Assembly (NCBI GenBank): GCA_963921795.1
Contig: OY997661.1
Location: forward strand, 42,425,466-42,489,465
Reading direction: 5' to 3'
DNA from: Nannobrachium achirus
Taxonomy: Eukaryota > Chordata > Actinopteri > Myctophiformes > Myctophidae
Length of the DNA stretch: 64,000 nt
Part shown: positions 10,440 through 21,725 of the stretch, piece by piece
Layout of the letters: every line of letters starts with the position of its first letter
Position numbering within the stretch: position 1 is the first letter of the stretch
Program-made: the position numbers and the translations under genes
Notes under the pieces: generated by a model
What the model was told of the DNA's origin: nothing
What the model saw: the letters and a program-made list of their open reading frames with translations, nothing else
Database searches by the model: none

Positions 10440-10863
10440 CAAGGGTCTTCAACAGGGGGTCCGGGACCCCTAGGGGGTCCTCAGAGTTACTACAAGGGGA
10501 TCCTCCAAAATCTTTGTGTGATAGAAACTTTTCTCCTTTATATTAACCACTTGCCAAAAATAGCAGATCTACAAGCTCACAACGCCGTGAGGCGTTGTGA
10601 GCTTGTAGATCGGCTATTTTCGGCAAAGAGGTTTGGTGTAGAGGGGGAAAAGAGCAGTACAGAGTGAAAAGTCAAGTTTATTAAGTATTGACGGTTCAAG
10701 TGGTTAAATATCTGAAAACACAAATTGACATGAATCCAAAATACACTGATGATCGTTCTGTCAAACAATGAAGCCATGTGGAATCTATGAACAGGTTGTG
10801 GGGGTCCCTGCTTCATCTCTCTCAACTAAGGGGTCCTTGGCCCGAAAACGTTGAAGACCCCTG
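10440..10863. mobile_element. hAT-like element, family C copy 2
   Basis: Ends CAAGGGTCTTCAAC and GTTGAAGACCCCTG. The flanks TATTAAGG (10432-10439) and CATTAAGG (10864-10871) match at seven of eight bases. It carries an intact hairpin module at 10551-10626. Confidence 0.88.
10551..10626. repeat. Hairpin module in family C copy 2
   Basis: TTGCCAAAAATAGC pairs with GCTATTTTCGGCAA. The inner arms are ACAAGCTCACAACGCC and its complement, with a very short core. Confidence 0.92.
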
Positions 10864-11425
10864 CATTAAGGGCCAATTCACGCTTCGACGGGACGACCGC
10901 GTCGCTCCCCCCCGAAGACGAGAGGGGGTCTCGCCGAGAGCGAGGCGGTCGCTTCCGTCGACGTATGAATCAGACTTTTGAAGGCGACGCGTGGCAGCAG
11001 GTTGTTGTCGTTTCCTCGTTCTTGCATGAAGGAGACAGGACTGTCTTTTTGCAGTTTTTTCAGGTGATGTGTAGTCAATTGTACTGACAACTATGGTAGG
11101 CAGTGTTTGCCCCTCCCCCCCCAAACTCCCTGACCCCCCACCCCTTCTCCCTGACCCCCTCCCCCTGCCTCTTTTTCTAAACAAGAACAACTTCCGTTGT
11201 GCTTTTGATGGCATTGTAGACCCCCCCCATCCCCCCCGTAGGTGTTTTCATCATTGTTTTTATTTTTTAAGTTGGCAAAATAGTTCTATGACTCCTATAT
11301 AGTGATGATTTTTGTATCCTTCTCTAGTAAAAACTGATATTTTTTATTCTCGTGACATACGGCTGGCTCCCGACTTTTTCTTGAGTGTGTTTCTTGAGTT
11401 GATGTGTGGACAACCGACGTATGCA
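10864..11425. other. GC-rich then C-rich intergenic sequence
   Basis: Bases 10870-10990 are CG-rich (GACGGGACGACCGCG and similar); 11100-11240 are C-rich pyrimidine tracts. Neither has splice signals or a recognisable reading frame. A CpG-rich repeat fragment is possible. Confidence 0.35.
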
Positions 11426-11672
11426 CAAAGAATGCTTGCAATGGATTCAGAATCATGAAAAACCCCTAGTCACTCATGTAGATTGTCTATTTTCACGATT
11501 TCTGCCTCTAATATTTGACAATTTGGCCAATGTTTTTGTCATAGAGGCATTAAAAAGTCCTAAAATTGTCACTTTACACACAACATTGCACATTAAGTTA
11601 ATCATCTGGGGACCCCCCCAAAATAATTTGGGGACCCCCTGGAGGTCCCGACCCACAGGTTGGGCACCACTG
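11426..11672. mobile_element. Fragments of the 986-type palindrome and family D copy 3
   Basis: Bases 11426-11470 match the arm block of the element at 986 (AATGCTTGCAATGGATTCAG). From 11480 to 11672 the sequence follows family D, ending CAGGTTGGGCACCACTG. The family D part begins inside the right arm of its hairpin (GTAGATTGTCTATTTTCAC), so the left half is gone. Confidence 0.7.
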
Positions 11673-12022
11673 CTCTAAAGTGCGCCTGTGTTCAGAAGCT
11701 AACAACTCACATTAAATTATAATCAGCGTCCTGCTGCCATTTAGGGGCTGTTAAGTCTGACATCATTTTGTAGGCAGAGGAGAACTTTTGGGGCCAAATG
11801 CCCCCAGCGCCCGTGAATCTTTTTACTATTTTTACTATTACAATTTTTTCTTCTCTTTGTTGTTGAAAGGAAAGTGGTAGAATTATACTTTAGTCGTTAT
11901 TTTTGTCACGGATCTGTTGAAATAGCGAGGGATATTGATAATAAATCTGCTTGGAGGTCTGACTACAAAATGATGTCACGGCTTAAATGGGATGAGGGAG
12001 TTTCATCACGGAACAAAAGCCA

Positions 12023-12265
12023 TTGGCATACAGTAGACTCTTGAACCCTATAGCATCCTATTCTGGTGGGAACATTAGCCAAAGATATGCGATCTACAAA
12101 CTCACAACGCACCGCCGAGATATGGTTTACTGTAGAGGGGGAAAAAAGGACAGAACAAAGTACACAGAAGTGAACTTACTTGGCCTTACTTCCAATGACG
12201 ATTTTATTCATCAAGATGTACTCAACACTCGATCTGTCAATGAAGCCACAATGGATTTCAACTAA
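12023..12265. mobile_element. Decayed family C fragment with half hairpin
   Basis: The order of words (CATCCTATTCTG, then a left hairpin arm GATCTACAAACTCACAACGC, then GTAGAGGGGGAAAA and a CAAAGTACA stretch) follows family C. Both terminal repeats are missing and the right hairpin arm is absent. Confidence 0.6.
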
Positions 12266-12485
12266 AGTCAACAGGATAAATGCATGTTTCAGGTGCACAA
12301 GATCCAGGATTCAAGAGATCCCATCAGATCGTGGCATGTTATTGCTCTCAAACCTACTCTGTTCTGGGTTCTATAATACTTGCAATATAATTAGCTACAT
12401 AGTTACAGTACACAAATAACGTTTTAAATTGAAGTGCCAAATTGCAAAGCTTACAAACAGTCTATCACAACAAACTGAGGTTTTT

Positions 12486-12613
12486 GAGCGGTGGTCACAC
12501 CGTCTCCTATACGTGGCCGTGTGTGTGGGTATCCGTCCGGCCGTCCGTGTATGTAGCCTCAAGCCTGCAGTACCTTTTCTGACCACACATGTTAAGGGAG
12601 GGGCGCTGTTGTT

Positions 12614-12665
<52 letters not shown>

Positions 12666-12690
12666 GGGGAAGGGTGGGTCAGCATGTGTG
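12486..12690. mobile_element. TGAGCGGTGGT-ended fragment with (CA)n
   Basis: The left end TGAGCGGTGGT and the following TACGTGGCCGTGTGTGTG match the insert at 27261-27474. A 44-bp (CA)n lies at 12618-12661. The right terminal repeat was not found. Confidence 0.5.
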
Positions 12691-13323
12691 GTCAAGTTTT
12701 ATTATTATTATTAACAAACTGAATGTTTTAGGGTCAAATAAATTAGAGTGTGTGAAGAAACTACAGCATTGTAAAGCACACTAACCCCGCTGCACCCACC
12801 CAGTAGTGCTGTTGCACAGCCTCCACGACCACCGCTCAGTTCACACGGGTGTGATTTTTAATACTTATACCGGTACAAGAGTACAAATCTAATAACGAAA
12901 TTGCTTGCTTTAACAACTACATAAATCAATGTCTGGTCTTCAAACCCTGGTTTCGAACTTGCACAACATTATAGCCTAGTAACTCGTACTTGTAGATGGA
13001 GGCTTCAAATAATCATTGGAATCATAACATGGCTAATGCAGTTGAACCACCATGCATCCACCCTCTGTTTCTAGCAGCTACAGTTCGCTTATTGTTATTC
13101 TGAATTACATAAACAGAAATTGATGCATCAAATTACAGCAAACATTAGGAAATGGCCCACTCGATGCCACTGAGAAGGAGGACCAAATGTTGTTTGCTGC
13201 TTAATATGTAGTGACAGCAACACTGCTGACTGAGCATACAAGACAGGAATCTATTCATAGTATTCTCTTTTCCCCAGAAGTTTATTGTCAATCTTTCAAT
13301 GATATAATCACCACCATCTATTT
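12691..13323. other. Intergenic, nothing recognised
   Basis: AT-rich sequence with no hairpin module, transposon terminus or exon that I could support. Confidence 0.4.
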
Positions 13324-13737
13324 CAGGGGTCTTCAACAGGGGGTCCGGGACACCCACATTCTTGTGTGTGGGGGGCCACCAAATTCTTGTGTGATAGGAT
13401 AATTATTTTCTATTAAAAACTTGAACCCTCGCATCCCTATTAGCCAAAAATAGCAGATCTACAAGCTCTCAACACCTCGCGCTGCGAGGCGTTGAGAGCT
13501 TATAGATCGGCTATTTTCAGCAAATAGGTTTGGTGTAGAGGTAAAAGAGAGCAGACCAAGTACAGAGTGAAAGGTGAAGATTAGGTATCGACGATTTAAG
13601 TGGCTAAATGTCTGAAACACAAATCCAACATAGACTGATGACAGTGCTGTCAAACAAGTGGATGAAAATCTGCATAACACATTCATACAATATGTAGAGG
13701 GGGTCCCTGCTTCATCTCTCTCTCAGTTAAGGGGTCC
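13324..13737. mobile_element. hAT-like element, family C copy 3, right end lost
   Basis: Begins CAGGGGTCTTCAACAGG and follows copy 1 through the hairpin module and the TGTAGAGGGGGTCCCTGC block. It stops at AAGGGGTCCCC, before the right terminal repeat. It supplies the uninterrupted site for the insertion at 5429. Confidence 0.8.
13445..13518. repeat. Hairpin module in family C copy 3
   Basis: AAAAATAGCAGATCTACAAG pairs with its complement. Both arms carry the CTCTCAAC and GTTGAGAG form shared with copy 1 at 5738. Confidence 0.9.
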
Positions 13738-14260
13738 CCTACAAGTGGCTAAATGTGTAATTTTACACAGAATAAGCCCATTACCAAGATACAACGCAAC
13801 CTTTCATGGTTGGATGTGACTTATGGGGGCTGGAAGTGTTACTGTAAATAGCAATAAAGAAACTGCTGGCTTATTGTGTCTAAAAAGACATATTTAGCCA
13901 CTACGCATGCCCCCATGCGTGCGCATGCCCCACATTTTAGCACAGTAAACGCGATAAAACAATAGAACGAAGCAAATGAAAACATTTTAACACTCACTTT
14001 TTCTTTTCTCTAATTACAATCTAAAATATGAACCCTTGTTGTAAAAACAAAGTTGTCCTTTAAATAATGCCATGTGAATTGGAATCAAACTATGCCTACA
14101 TTTGGCCGGGAACACCGAACAGAACCTCCTCAAGGACCCCTGGGGGTCCCCCGCATGCCACTTTGAAAAACTGAAACTGAGCTAGTGAAATATGTATGAG
14201 TTCCTATACACCCAGTGACACTGTAGGAGCAGATATATAAATAGACACACTACACACTGT
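13738..14260. other. Intergenic, nothing recognised
   Basis: No reading frame or repeat end beyond a GGACCCCTGGGGGTCC palindrome near 14136-14151, typical of the subterminal parts of families D and E. Confidence 0.35.
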
Positions 14261-14683
14261 CAGGGACGTGCTGGGCCCCTGATTCAGCCCGGGAAAAAGA
14301 GTTGGAGAGGCCCTCATTGTGTGCTATAGAGAGAGATCTCTCTCTATAGCGCTGCTGCTACTCAAAGATTTGCCATTTCAGATCATGACAAGTGACAAGC
14401 CAGTGGGCCAATTACTGTACATGAGTTATATTTCGTCGTTGTCGGGTGGAAACCTTGTATGTCCAAAACTGTTTGTTTTGTATTTATCATTTTGAAAATG
14501 ATTTAAACTAGTGAAAACAGCCGATCTACAAGCACACAACGCCTCGCACCGCGAGGCGTTGTGTGCTTTTAGATCTGCTGTTGGCCGCCCAGCCCCAAAA
14601 ATGGAACGAGGCCGACATTTTATTTTTATTTATTTCGCCTTTCGGGAGTTGTCCCGCTTTTCCCAATGGCCAGCTCGTCCCTG
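14261..14683. mobile_element. hAT-like element, family B copy 1
   Basis: Ends CAGGGACGTGCTGGGCCCC and GGCCAGCTCGTCCCTG. Flanks CACACTGT and CACACTGC match at seven of eight bases. The interior contains a family K half (CGTCGTTGTCGGGTGG) and the K-type hairpin at 14511-14582. Confidence 0.87.
14511..14582. repeat. Hairpin module, K type, in family B
   Basis: GTGAAAACAGCCGATCTAC pairs with GTAGATCTGCTGTT-type sequence, lightly decayed on the right. The A/C mismatch is in the opposite orientation to the copy at 420. Confidence 0.85.
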
Positions 14684-14763
14684 CACACTGCACTTGGAGA
14701 ACATGCAAAGGAAATTGGGTATTCCTCAGAAGTGTGCTCATCCATTTTCTATGGACGCACAGT

Positions 14764-15180
14764 CAGTGGTGGAAAAAGTACTCACATTTACTGAAGTAAA
14801 AGTATCTATACTGCAATATAGAAATACTCTGTTACAAGTAGAAGTCCGGAATTCAACATTTTACTTAAAAGTAAAAGTATGAAAGTGTCGGCATCAAAAT
14901 GTTTAAATTACCAACAGTAAAAGTGAAAATAGCAGTTCAACAAGCTCACAACGCTTTGAACATGTAGATCGGCTAGTTTCAATTAGCCAAGGTATAATAG
15001 GGCTGGTGGTTTATATGTTTTGTAATATTATAATTTATATCTGCAGTGCAAAGTATAACTAGTAGCCTACCTAAAGTTTCAAAATAAATGTAGAGGAGTA
15101 AAAGTACAATATTTGTATTCGAGATGTAGTACAAAGTACAAATACTTCAAAATTACTTAAGTAAATACTTGACACCTCTG
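14764..15180. mobile_element. hAT-like element, family I copy 1
   Basis: Begins CAGTGGTGGAAAAAGTACTC and ends GACACCTCTG. The interior has the AGTAAAAGTA words of this common fish repeat. The hairpin at 14929-14981 is degenerate. The flanks share CTCATCCATT.TCTATGGAC, a longer direct repeat than a normal target duplication. Confidence 0.75.
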
Positions 15181-15367
15181 GTACTCATCCATTCTCTATG
15201 GACATGCTTATGCATACTGTACAGTAGCAGTAATAGCCTACACTGTACAGTATGTAATTCTGTTTAGGTTTAACAGAAGTGAATTTTCACTAATGGAGCA
15301 GAGTACTAGAGAGTAGGCATTATTCTGTTAAGCTTGTGGCTTGTCGCCACCTGGTGTCCACATTGGG

Positions 15368-15543
15368 TTTTGCTTTTAGCACATGGCTATGGCAGACCTA
15401 AAATGTGGGCCCTGTATCTGTGGTTGTAAATGTAAATGTACCACAGTCAGTCTGGACATCTAATACGTCATCGTAACTCAATACTTATTTGATTGCGAAT
15501 GTAGGTCGCAGATTAGTATGTGAACGGTCACAGCTTGTCCGTA

Positions 15544-15603
<60 letters not shown>

Positions 15604-16118
15604 ACGCCTGACACTGTGGTTCTATGGGTTTTCCGCTCTGACATCATGCTCTGGCTTCACTGTGATGTCACACTAACAGAATCCCTTTAATGCCCATATA
15701 TGGAGTTCCCTGGTGTCATCAATATTAAGCCAATATCTAACAGGACTTCATATGGGAATGCCCATACATGGAGGCCACATCGGCCACATACCACACTAAC
15801 GGCTGGTTCTACAGACAGGGATCTCCATGTATGGGCATAAAAGGCTATGATTTCAGATGTCATAGGACTGGGTCTCCATGGGTACCATGTGTAACTGGTC
15901 CGATATACATAACGGCCAGATGTCTTCCCATGTCGCCCTGAGGCGTCTTAATGGTACTCACGATTTGGACCAACTCAATTTAACTTTTTATGTTGATGAT
16001 CTATTACGAAGATGTATTAGATGTCCAGACTGACTGTGGTACATTTACATTCACAAACAACCACAGGCCTACAGGGCCCACATTTTAGGTCTGTCATAGC
16101 CATGTGCTAAAAGCAAAA
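15368..16118. mobile_element. Long-armed palindromic element N
   Basis: About 110 bp from TTTTGCTTTTAGCACATGG (15368) is repeated in inverted form ending CCATGTGCTAAAAGCAAAA (16118), with inner CAGTCTGGACATCTAATAC words in both arms. The middle is occupied by the A^T-type insertion at 15493-15954. Confidence 0.75.
15493..15954 (-). mobile_element. A^T-inserting element, M type, copy 2
   Basis: Read on the minus strand it starts CCATTAAGACGCCTCAGGGC and ends GCGACCTACATTCGCAA. The base before is A and the base after is T, with no duplication. It includes a 59-bp (TCTG)n tract (15544-15602) and several CCCATACATGGAG words in both orientations. It is an inverted relative of the copy at 45696-46301. 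Confidence 0.75.
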
Positions 16119-16490
16119 TGGAACCAAAAAGGAATAGTGCTTATTTTGAAGTGCAATTCTGACTGCAATACCGATACTGAAACCCAGAAGTTATTTTTCA
16201 GTGACACAGCACTGTGTCACAACAACTTCAAACACAACAGGTGTCTCCTGGTACTTTTGAAGAGTTATTTCTGATGTTAGCGTTCAAAACAGGAACTTCA
16301 CCAGAGATACAGTATCACACAGATCAAGTATCAAGGGCAGGCCTACTGGGACTCAAACAAAGAACCTTTGCATTTATACAATATGAACAACTCACCGCAC
16401 CCAGTGCACCACAGCACCTAGATGGGTTTCTAACAGGACTTTTGACGGGTTTGTCCAAATGCTAAATTTCAAAAACTTGCTTGCGTACCT

Positions 16491-16889
16491 GCCAGGCCTA
16501 GAATTTCGTCATTTTAGGGGCAAGGCCACTTGGCCTTTGGTGTTTTTTGAGGGCACAAAGGCCAGGGATGATAAGCTAATCTGCAGTGAAATAGATAAAT
16601 TATGGTATTTACAATCTGATCCATGATCAGCCTTGCACCAATCAAAGTCACTGGATTGGTTTAAAGATTTCAGAATCTCAACAAAAGACACTGGTTTCTA
16701 CCATGACTGACAAGAAAGAGACACTGTGTCTACTGTCTACATATCGGTAAGAAAGAGACAGAGGAGAAAGTGGTACAGTCAGCTGGGGCGTTAAGGCCAC
16801 TGTGGCCTCAGGCCATGCCATTTTTTTTGAGGGGCACAAGGCCAAACTGAGGGGCAACGACGGCCATGGCCTCCATGAAATTCTGCACT
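16491..16889. mobile_element. hAT-like element with GGCCAAGG-rich ends
   Basis: The ends CCAGGCCTAGAATTTC and GAAATTCTGCACTGG are inverted. Both sides carry GGGGCAAGGCCA or GGGGCACAAGGCCA subterminal blocks. No target duplication was confirmed. Confidence 0.55.
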
Positions 16890-17211
16890 GGTACCTCCAT
16901 TCAAACCCTACACTGGAAACCAAAGTCTACAATATCTACACCCCATCATCATGGTAACTTATTTTTTCCCTCCTGCACTGGAAACAAACATCTACTAAAT
17001 CTACAATACATCATACACTATCTATAGTCATTTTTTTGTTCATTACTATTTTCTGCTTTGCATGAAAATGTCTATTAGCGACACATTTGCAAGAGGCAAA
17101 TAACTCAATTAGGTCAATGTCACAGCCATATGACATCATCAACATCCACAAGAGATCCATATGGGAGCCACACTGTTATTAGACCTTGTCTAGTTAATTG
17201 TATATACCATA

Positions 17212-17720
17212 CATGGGCAACTGGTGGCCCGGGGGCCACATGCGGCCCTCACCTTCACTTAATGCGGCCCTCAGGTTAACGCCGGAATACTGATATATTA
17301 TTGATTTCAGCTGTTAAAATTCCAAACATGACCTGCTTTAATACCCGTCAGTCTATATTAGTAGCTTAATGACTAACTAGTATAGTAGTATTATTTTTTA
17401 TTTTTTTATGTCCAATGTATTTGTATTTAGGTTCATGAAGTTAACAAGAGTATATAACAAAATGCGTTTGAAATTGAATCAAAATGTTACATTTCAGGAT
17501 TCCAATTAAAAAATAACAAAAAATAATTCAGGACTTCCAATTCAAAAGAGGCAAAAATAGCCGATCTACAAGCTCAAAACGCATCGCAGCGCGATGCGTT
17601 TTGAGCTTGTAGATCTGCTATTTTTGCTTCTTTTGTATGTGATATGACAAAGTGGGAAATATAGTGGAAGGTGAAGGTGGAAATATAGTGGCCCTCGCCA
17701 TCATCAAAGTTGCCCACCCT
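17212..17720. mobile_element. hAT-like element, family J copy 1
   Basis: Ends TGGGCAACTGGTGGCC and AAAGTTGCCCACCCTG. Subterminal CACATGCGGCCCTC words identify it with the copy at 37945. An intact hairpin lies at 17551-17627. Confidence 0.75.
17551..17627. repeat. Hairpin module in family J, intact
   Basis: GCAAAAATAGCCGATCTAC pairs with GTAGATCTGCTATTTTTGC. Both arms carry the substitution CTCAAAACGCATCGC and GCGATGCGTTTTGAG, a clear paired change against the common CTCACAACGCGTCGC. Confidence 0.95.
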
Positions 17721-18051
17721 GTACAAAGATGACAAACAGCTGTATATTTTTCCTACAACATGTATTTATATAAATACAGTGCAATTAAACAAATTGTTTG
17801 TCACATCTCTCCTCTGCTGAGGTGCAATTCTGTCTGTAAACAGCGTTCAAAACTCCTTTTATGGAGGTATTTCCAGGGAAATGTGCTATGTGTGTGGTAG
17901 ACTTGGAGGAGTGTCTTGTAATATTTCGGGGGAAAGGCTATTTCACGTACCCAATTTGTAGGATTGAATGTCACTCAGACAATTACTCAGACGCATTTTG
18001 TCACTCAGATATTGTGACGTTTGAATGTTGGTATTCTGCTATAGCCTACTG

Positions 18052-18507
18052 CAAGGTTCCCCAATAGGCGGCCTACTGTCTGGCCCCCACCAACCCCAGT
18101 AATAATGGTGGTATAAGAGCAGCAACAACACAGGTATATCGTCGTTGTCGGGGGGAAACCTCGCATCTCCAAATTTGTATGTTCTTTCGCGAAGTAAAGC
18201 CCTGCTTCATCATACATGGCCGTCGCACAAAAGTAGTGAAAACAGATCTACAAGCACAAGACGCCTCTCGGGGCGAAGCGTTGTGTGCTTGTAGATCGGC
18301 TGTTTTCACTAGTTTAAATCATTTTTAAAATGATAAATGCGAAACAAACGGTTGTGGACATACAAGATTTTCACCCGACAACGACGACATCTGAACTGTC
18401 GCTGGAGTAGCGGGAACACCACCGTTGCCCCATGCAATGTTGTGGCCCTCGGCTTGGTACCCTAGACATAATTTCGGCCCTTGGGGAAAACGAATTGGGT
18501 AACCCTG
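18052..18507. mobile_element. hAT-like element carrying a family K copy
   Basis: Outer ends CAAGGTTCCCCAAT and GAATTGGGTAACCCTGG are inverted. Inside, a K element runs from ATCGTCGTTGTCGGG (18138) to CCCGACAACGACGAC (about 18390) around a hairpin module. Confidence 0.65.
18234..18311. repeat. Hairpin module, K type
   Basis: TAGTGAAAACAGATCTAC (missing GC in the left arm) pairs with GTAGATCGGCTGTTTTCACTA. Confidence 0.88.
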
Positions 18508-19076
18508 GCCTACTGTCTCTAATTATTAATGGGCATGTGAATAATCATGTTGATAAATTAGCATCTGTCTTGTTTCTGAGCTGTTTGGTTAGAACCTGAC
18601 AAGACTCCGACAGTTTTCACCATTATAATTCAAATGTTGAGAACAATGGGGGAATAATGTCGTCAATCCAAAGCAATAACCACTGAAAAAAGGACACTTA
18701 GTTGGACATTAAGACAAACACTTGAACCTGTATTTCATGAAACGGAAGAGTGAACAATAAGTAGAAATCAACAAGAATAGAATTGTGGAACACAAATATT
18801 TAGTTTGGTCTAGACATTTGGAAAATATCCTGCCATTCCAAATACATGTAAGTTATTAAATGCCCCCCCCCAAATCAACATCATACTGTAACTTGTCATC
18901 TTATTTAGGCAGGAAACTAGGGGTGTAACGATATTGTAACTGAATTGAAAAATTGTTTTTTTTTCTGCAATGATCTACTATATCGATATGCAAAAGCAAA
19001 ATATCACACCGTTTTGTATCGTATCATTTTGCAATGCAGATGATGTTTTGCAACGCAAATAACCGATTGTATGGAA

Positions 19077-19321
19077 GTAGGTCGGGAGTGGCTTATTGTC
19101 GGTATCAGCCGGTAACACGCGGGAGTCTGTCCCTGTTACAATGCGCTAGATCCCTGGTAGATGGACTGCTGACTGTGCTGAGGTGGAGCGCCACACCTAC
19201 CATCAGCTCCCAGTACTTGCCGCACGACTTGCCAAGCCGTGCTCTCATACGCTGAGTTGGCGGTGCCCGGAATCGAACCCATGACCTTGCGGTACAAAGG
19301 CGAGAGCTCTACCGACTGAGC
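19077..19321 (-). mobile_element. tRNA-derived SINE, minus strand
   Basis: Read on the minus strand, an A box (AGCTCAGTCGGTAGAGC) is followed 40 bases later by a B box (GGGTTCGATTCC), the RNA polymerase III promoter layout of a tRNA-like head. TGTATGGAA occurs at 19068-19076 and 19322-19330 and is the likely target duplication. The extreme 5' bases of the tRNA head seem missing. Not a functional tRNA: the acceptor stem does not close. Confidence 0.7.
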
Positions 19322-19423
19322 TGTATGGAAACTAAGTATTTTACCTTGTATTTAGCAATTTTAAGAGGGAAAATAAAAAAGAGGAGTCTAATTACTTTTT
19401 TCACTAATTCCATTCCATATAGC

Positions 19424-19708
19424 TGGGGGCGGCATAGCTCAGGGGTAGAGAAACTGGTATTAGAGCACGAAGGGTATAAATCCCGAAGGGTTCCCAGTTC
19501 GAATCCGGGCTCCCCCTGAGTTAATGTCGAAGGGTCCTTGGGCAAGACTCTGAACCCCTAATTGCCTCCGGTGAGTAGGTTGGTGCCTTGCATGGCTTCC
19601 TCCGCCACCGGTGTATGAATGTGTGTGTGAATGGGTGAATGTAATGCACAATCTATGTAAAGCGCTTTGGATTAAAAGCGCTATATAAATGCACCATTTA
19701 CCATTTAG
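19424..19708 (+). mobile_element. tRNA-derived SINE with conserved fish 3' tail
   Basis: The head GCGGCATAGCTCAGGGGTAG and B box AGTTCGAATCC lead into the common fish body (CCTTGGGCAAGACTCTGAACC, GTGTATGAATGTGTGTG, AAGCGCTTTGG, GCGCTATATAAATGC) and the tail ACCATTTACCATTTA. It lies in the same hAT-like element as the minus-strand SINE. Confidence 0.88.
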
Positions 19709-20300
19709 CTACTCTTGGTCTATCGATAAATGTGCATAATCTCCGTGTTCATGTCAAGGTGCAGGTTTGTCCATATGTGCTGAAATATAATGTCCATGTA
19801 TTTGCTAGAGAATCACAGTGATTACTTATTTATATCCATAATAATATATTTTGCCTTACAAAACTGCACTATTGACACGTTTCACACATATTTAATTTCT
19901 TTGCTAAATAGTTACTATATCGATTTTAAATCATTAAATCGAATCGCATCGTATCGTATCGCCATGAATGAACCAATATCGTCCATGTATCATGATGTGT
20001 ACCGTATCGCTATTAAATCGTTACACCCCTACAGGAAACAACCCTATGTCCTCTATTAGTCACAGTGACTGTTGGATTTATTTGACCAACCAGATGTCAG
20101 CTTTAAGGCCATTTCATACTTTGTTGCACAATTCTTTGACAAATTTGTTTTCGCTTGAAAAACATATCATTTTCGTTGAGCAAATGGTTGAAGAACAAAC
20201 CGTTTGAAACATCCTGATGCTCACACAGTACAGAGGCTTCATACAGTGACATAACAGTAACTTACAAATGACCAACAGTAAGATCTGGCACATTCATGAC

Positions 20301-20811
20301 CAGTGTTGTTTTTGACATCAAATTTTGATTTAGTTTTAGTCATAGTCTTTTGAATAAAATGTATTTTAGTTTTAGTCATAATTTAGTCACCTGAAAAGTT
20401 TTAGTTTTAGTCTAATTTTAGTCGAATAAATATCATACGATTTTAGGCGACTAAATCTACAGACAGTTGATTTAGTCAACTAAAATGTATTTTGGCAGGC
20501 CTTTATGACTTCGTAATGGCTGATTTTACACTTGGTTGCATGCTGAAAATAGCCGATCTACAAGCTCACAACGCGTCGCGCTGCGACGCACCTGAGTGCA
20601 GCCAAACATAAAACGTCTCTCTTCTCCACTAGTCCCTCCCTAACATTTTAGTCAAGTTTTTATTTTGTTGACGAAATTGTCAATATATTTAGTCTTAGTT
20701 TTAGTCATCACAGCTTAGTTTTTATTTCGTTTTTATTTCGTTTTCGTCAGTGAAAAAAACGCAGTCGACAAACATTTTTCGTCATAGTTTTAGTCGACAA
20801 AATCAACACTG
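20301..20811. mobile_element. hAT-like element, family H copy 2
   Basis: Ends CAGTGTTGTTTTTGACAT and AATCAACACTG are flanked by a perfect duplication, TTCATGAC, at 20293-20300 and 20812-20819. The interior repeats TTTTAGTC words. The hairpin (20543-20592) has lost its right outer arm. Confidence 0.93.
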
Positions 20812-21115
20812 TTCATGACTTACCAACATTAAGATTTGGTACATTCAAGACAACAAAATACAATGTGATGTTATTTTTTAAAATATCTAAAATCTAAACA
20901 AGACATAATTAGAATGTTGTGATAATGACATTTAAGCATAGCAGTCCACCATAGAGAAAGGAATGTAGTTGTTCTATCATTAGTGCATCTTCCGGTCAGG
21001 CAGTGAATCAAACTGACCTTTCTTGGCAGAAACAGCCACAAACGTGTACCTTCAAACTGTAAATCCTGAGTACTAATTTAACTGAGCGTCTTACTTCAGT
21101 CTGCAGTGCATAGAG

Positions 21116-21499
21116 CAGGGGTAGGCAACCTCAGGCACGGGTGCCAACATTGGCACAGTGGAGAGTAGGCTAATCACTGGCACACCGCCATATGTGTGAG
21201 AGAGAGTATTCCCTCACATCTGTATGTAATTTCTACTTTTATTCAAACTCTGAACTCTGACTAATTAGGAAGTCTGGGAGATTGGTGGGTTATTGCTAGT
21301 CTAACGATCATTACAATGTCCTGATTATTGAATTATTTCAAAAGAAGCAGCAGGGGGAAAAGGTTGTTTTATTTATAGACACTCCAAATCTGTTCTATGT
21401 TTTGATGTGGTCATAATTAAACGTAATGTTGCTATGGCACAGTGACTATCAAGAAAATATAAACGTGGCACTTCATGTCAAAAAGGTTGCTGACCCCTG
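21116..21499. mobile_element. hAT-like element without hairpin module
   Basis: Ends CAGGGGTAGGCAACCT and AGGTTGCTGACCCCTG. Flanks GCATAGAG and TCATAGAG match at seven of eight bases. It shows that hAT-like copies without the hairpin exist in this region. Confidence 0.85.
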
Positions 21500-21725
21500 T
21501 CATAGAGTGAGGAACATGGAGGAATAGAGGAAGAGAGAGGCAACCGTGTGTGTGTATGAAACGGAGCTGATCTGCACTTTACGAAATCACATGGAAAAAT
21601 GGGAACCGACACTCTTAACTGTCTTTTTAGTGGAGTCATCCTCTCATTATAGGCAACAATAGAAACTTCAAGGCCAGATACTGAAGCTTCAGTTCAGTGG
21701 TGTAAAAAGTACTTACGTTCTTTAC

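Larger units (their letters stand above)
18918..20031. mobile_element. hAT-like element with two nested SINEs
   Basis: Ends TAGGGGTGTAACGATAT and ATCGTTACACCCCTA are flanked by a perfect 8-bp duplication, CAGGAAAC, at 18910-18917 and 20032-20039. Both sides have ATCG/CGAT-rich subterminal sequence. The two SINEs at 19077-19321 and 19424-19708 inserted later. Confidence 0.92.

Noticed and set aside
19230-19330. A functional tRNA gene on the minus strand
   Set aside because: A and B boxes are present, but the acceptor stem does not form and SINE body sequence follows directly.
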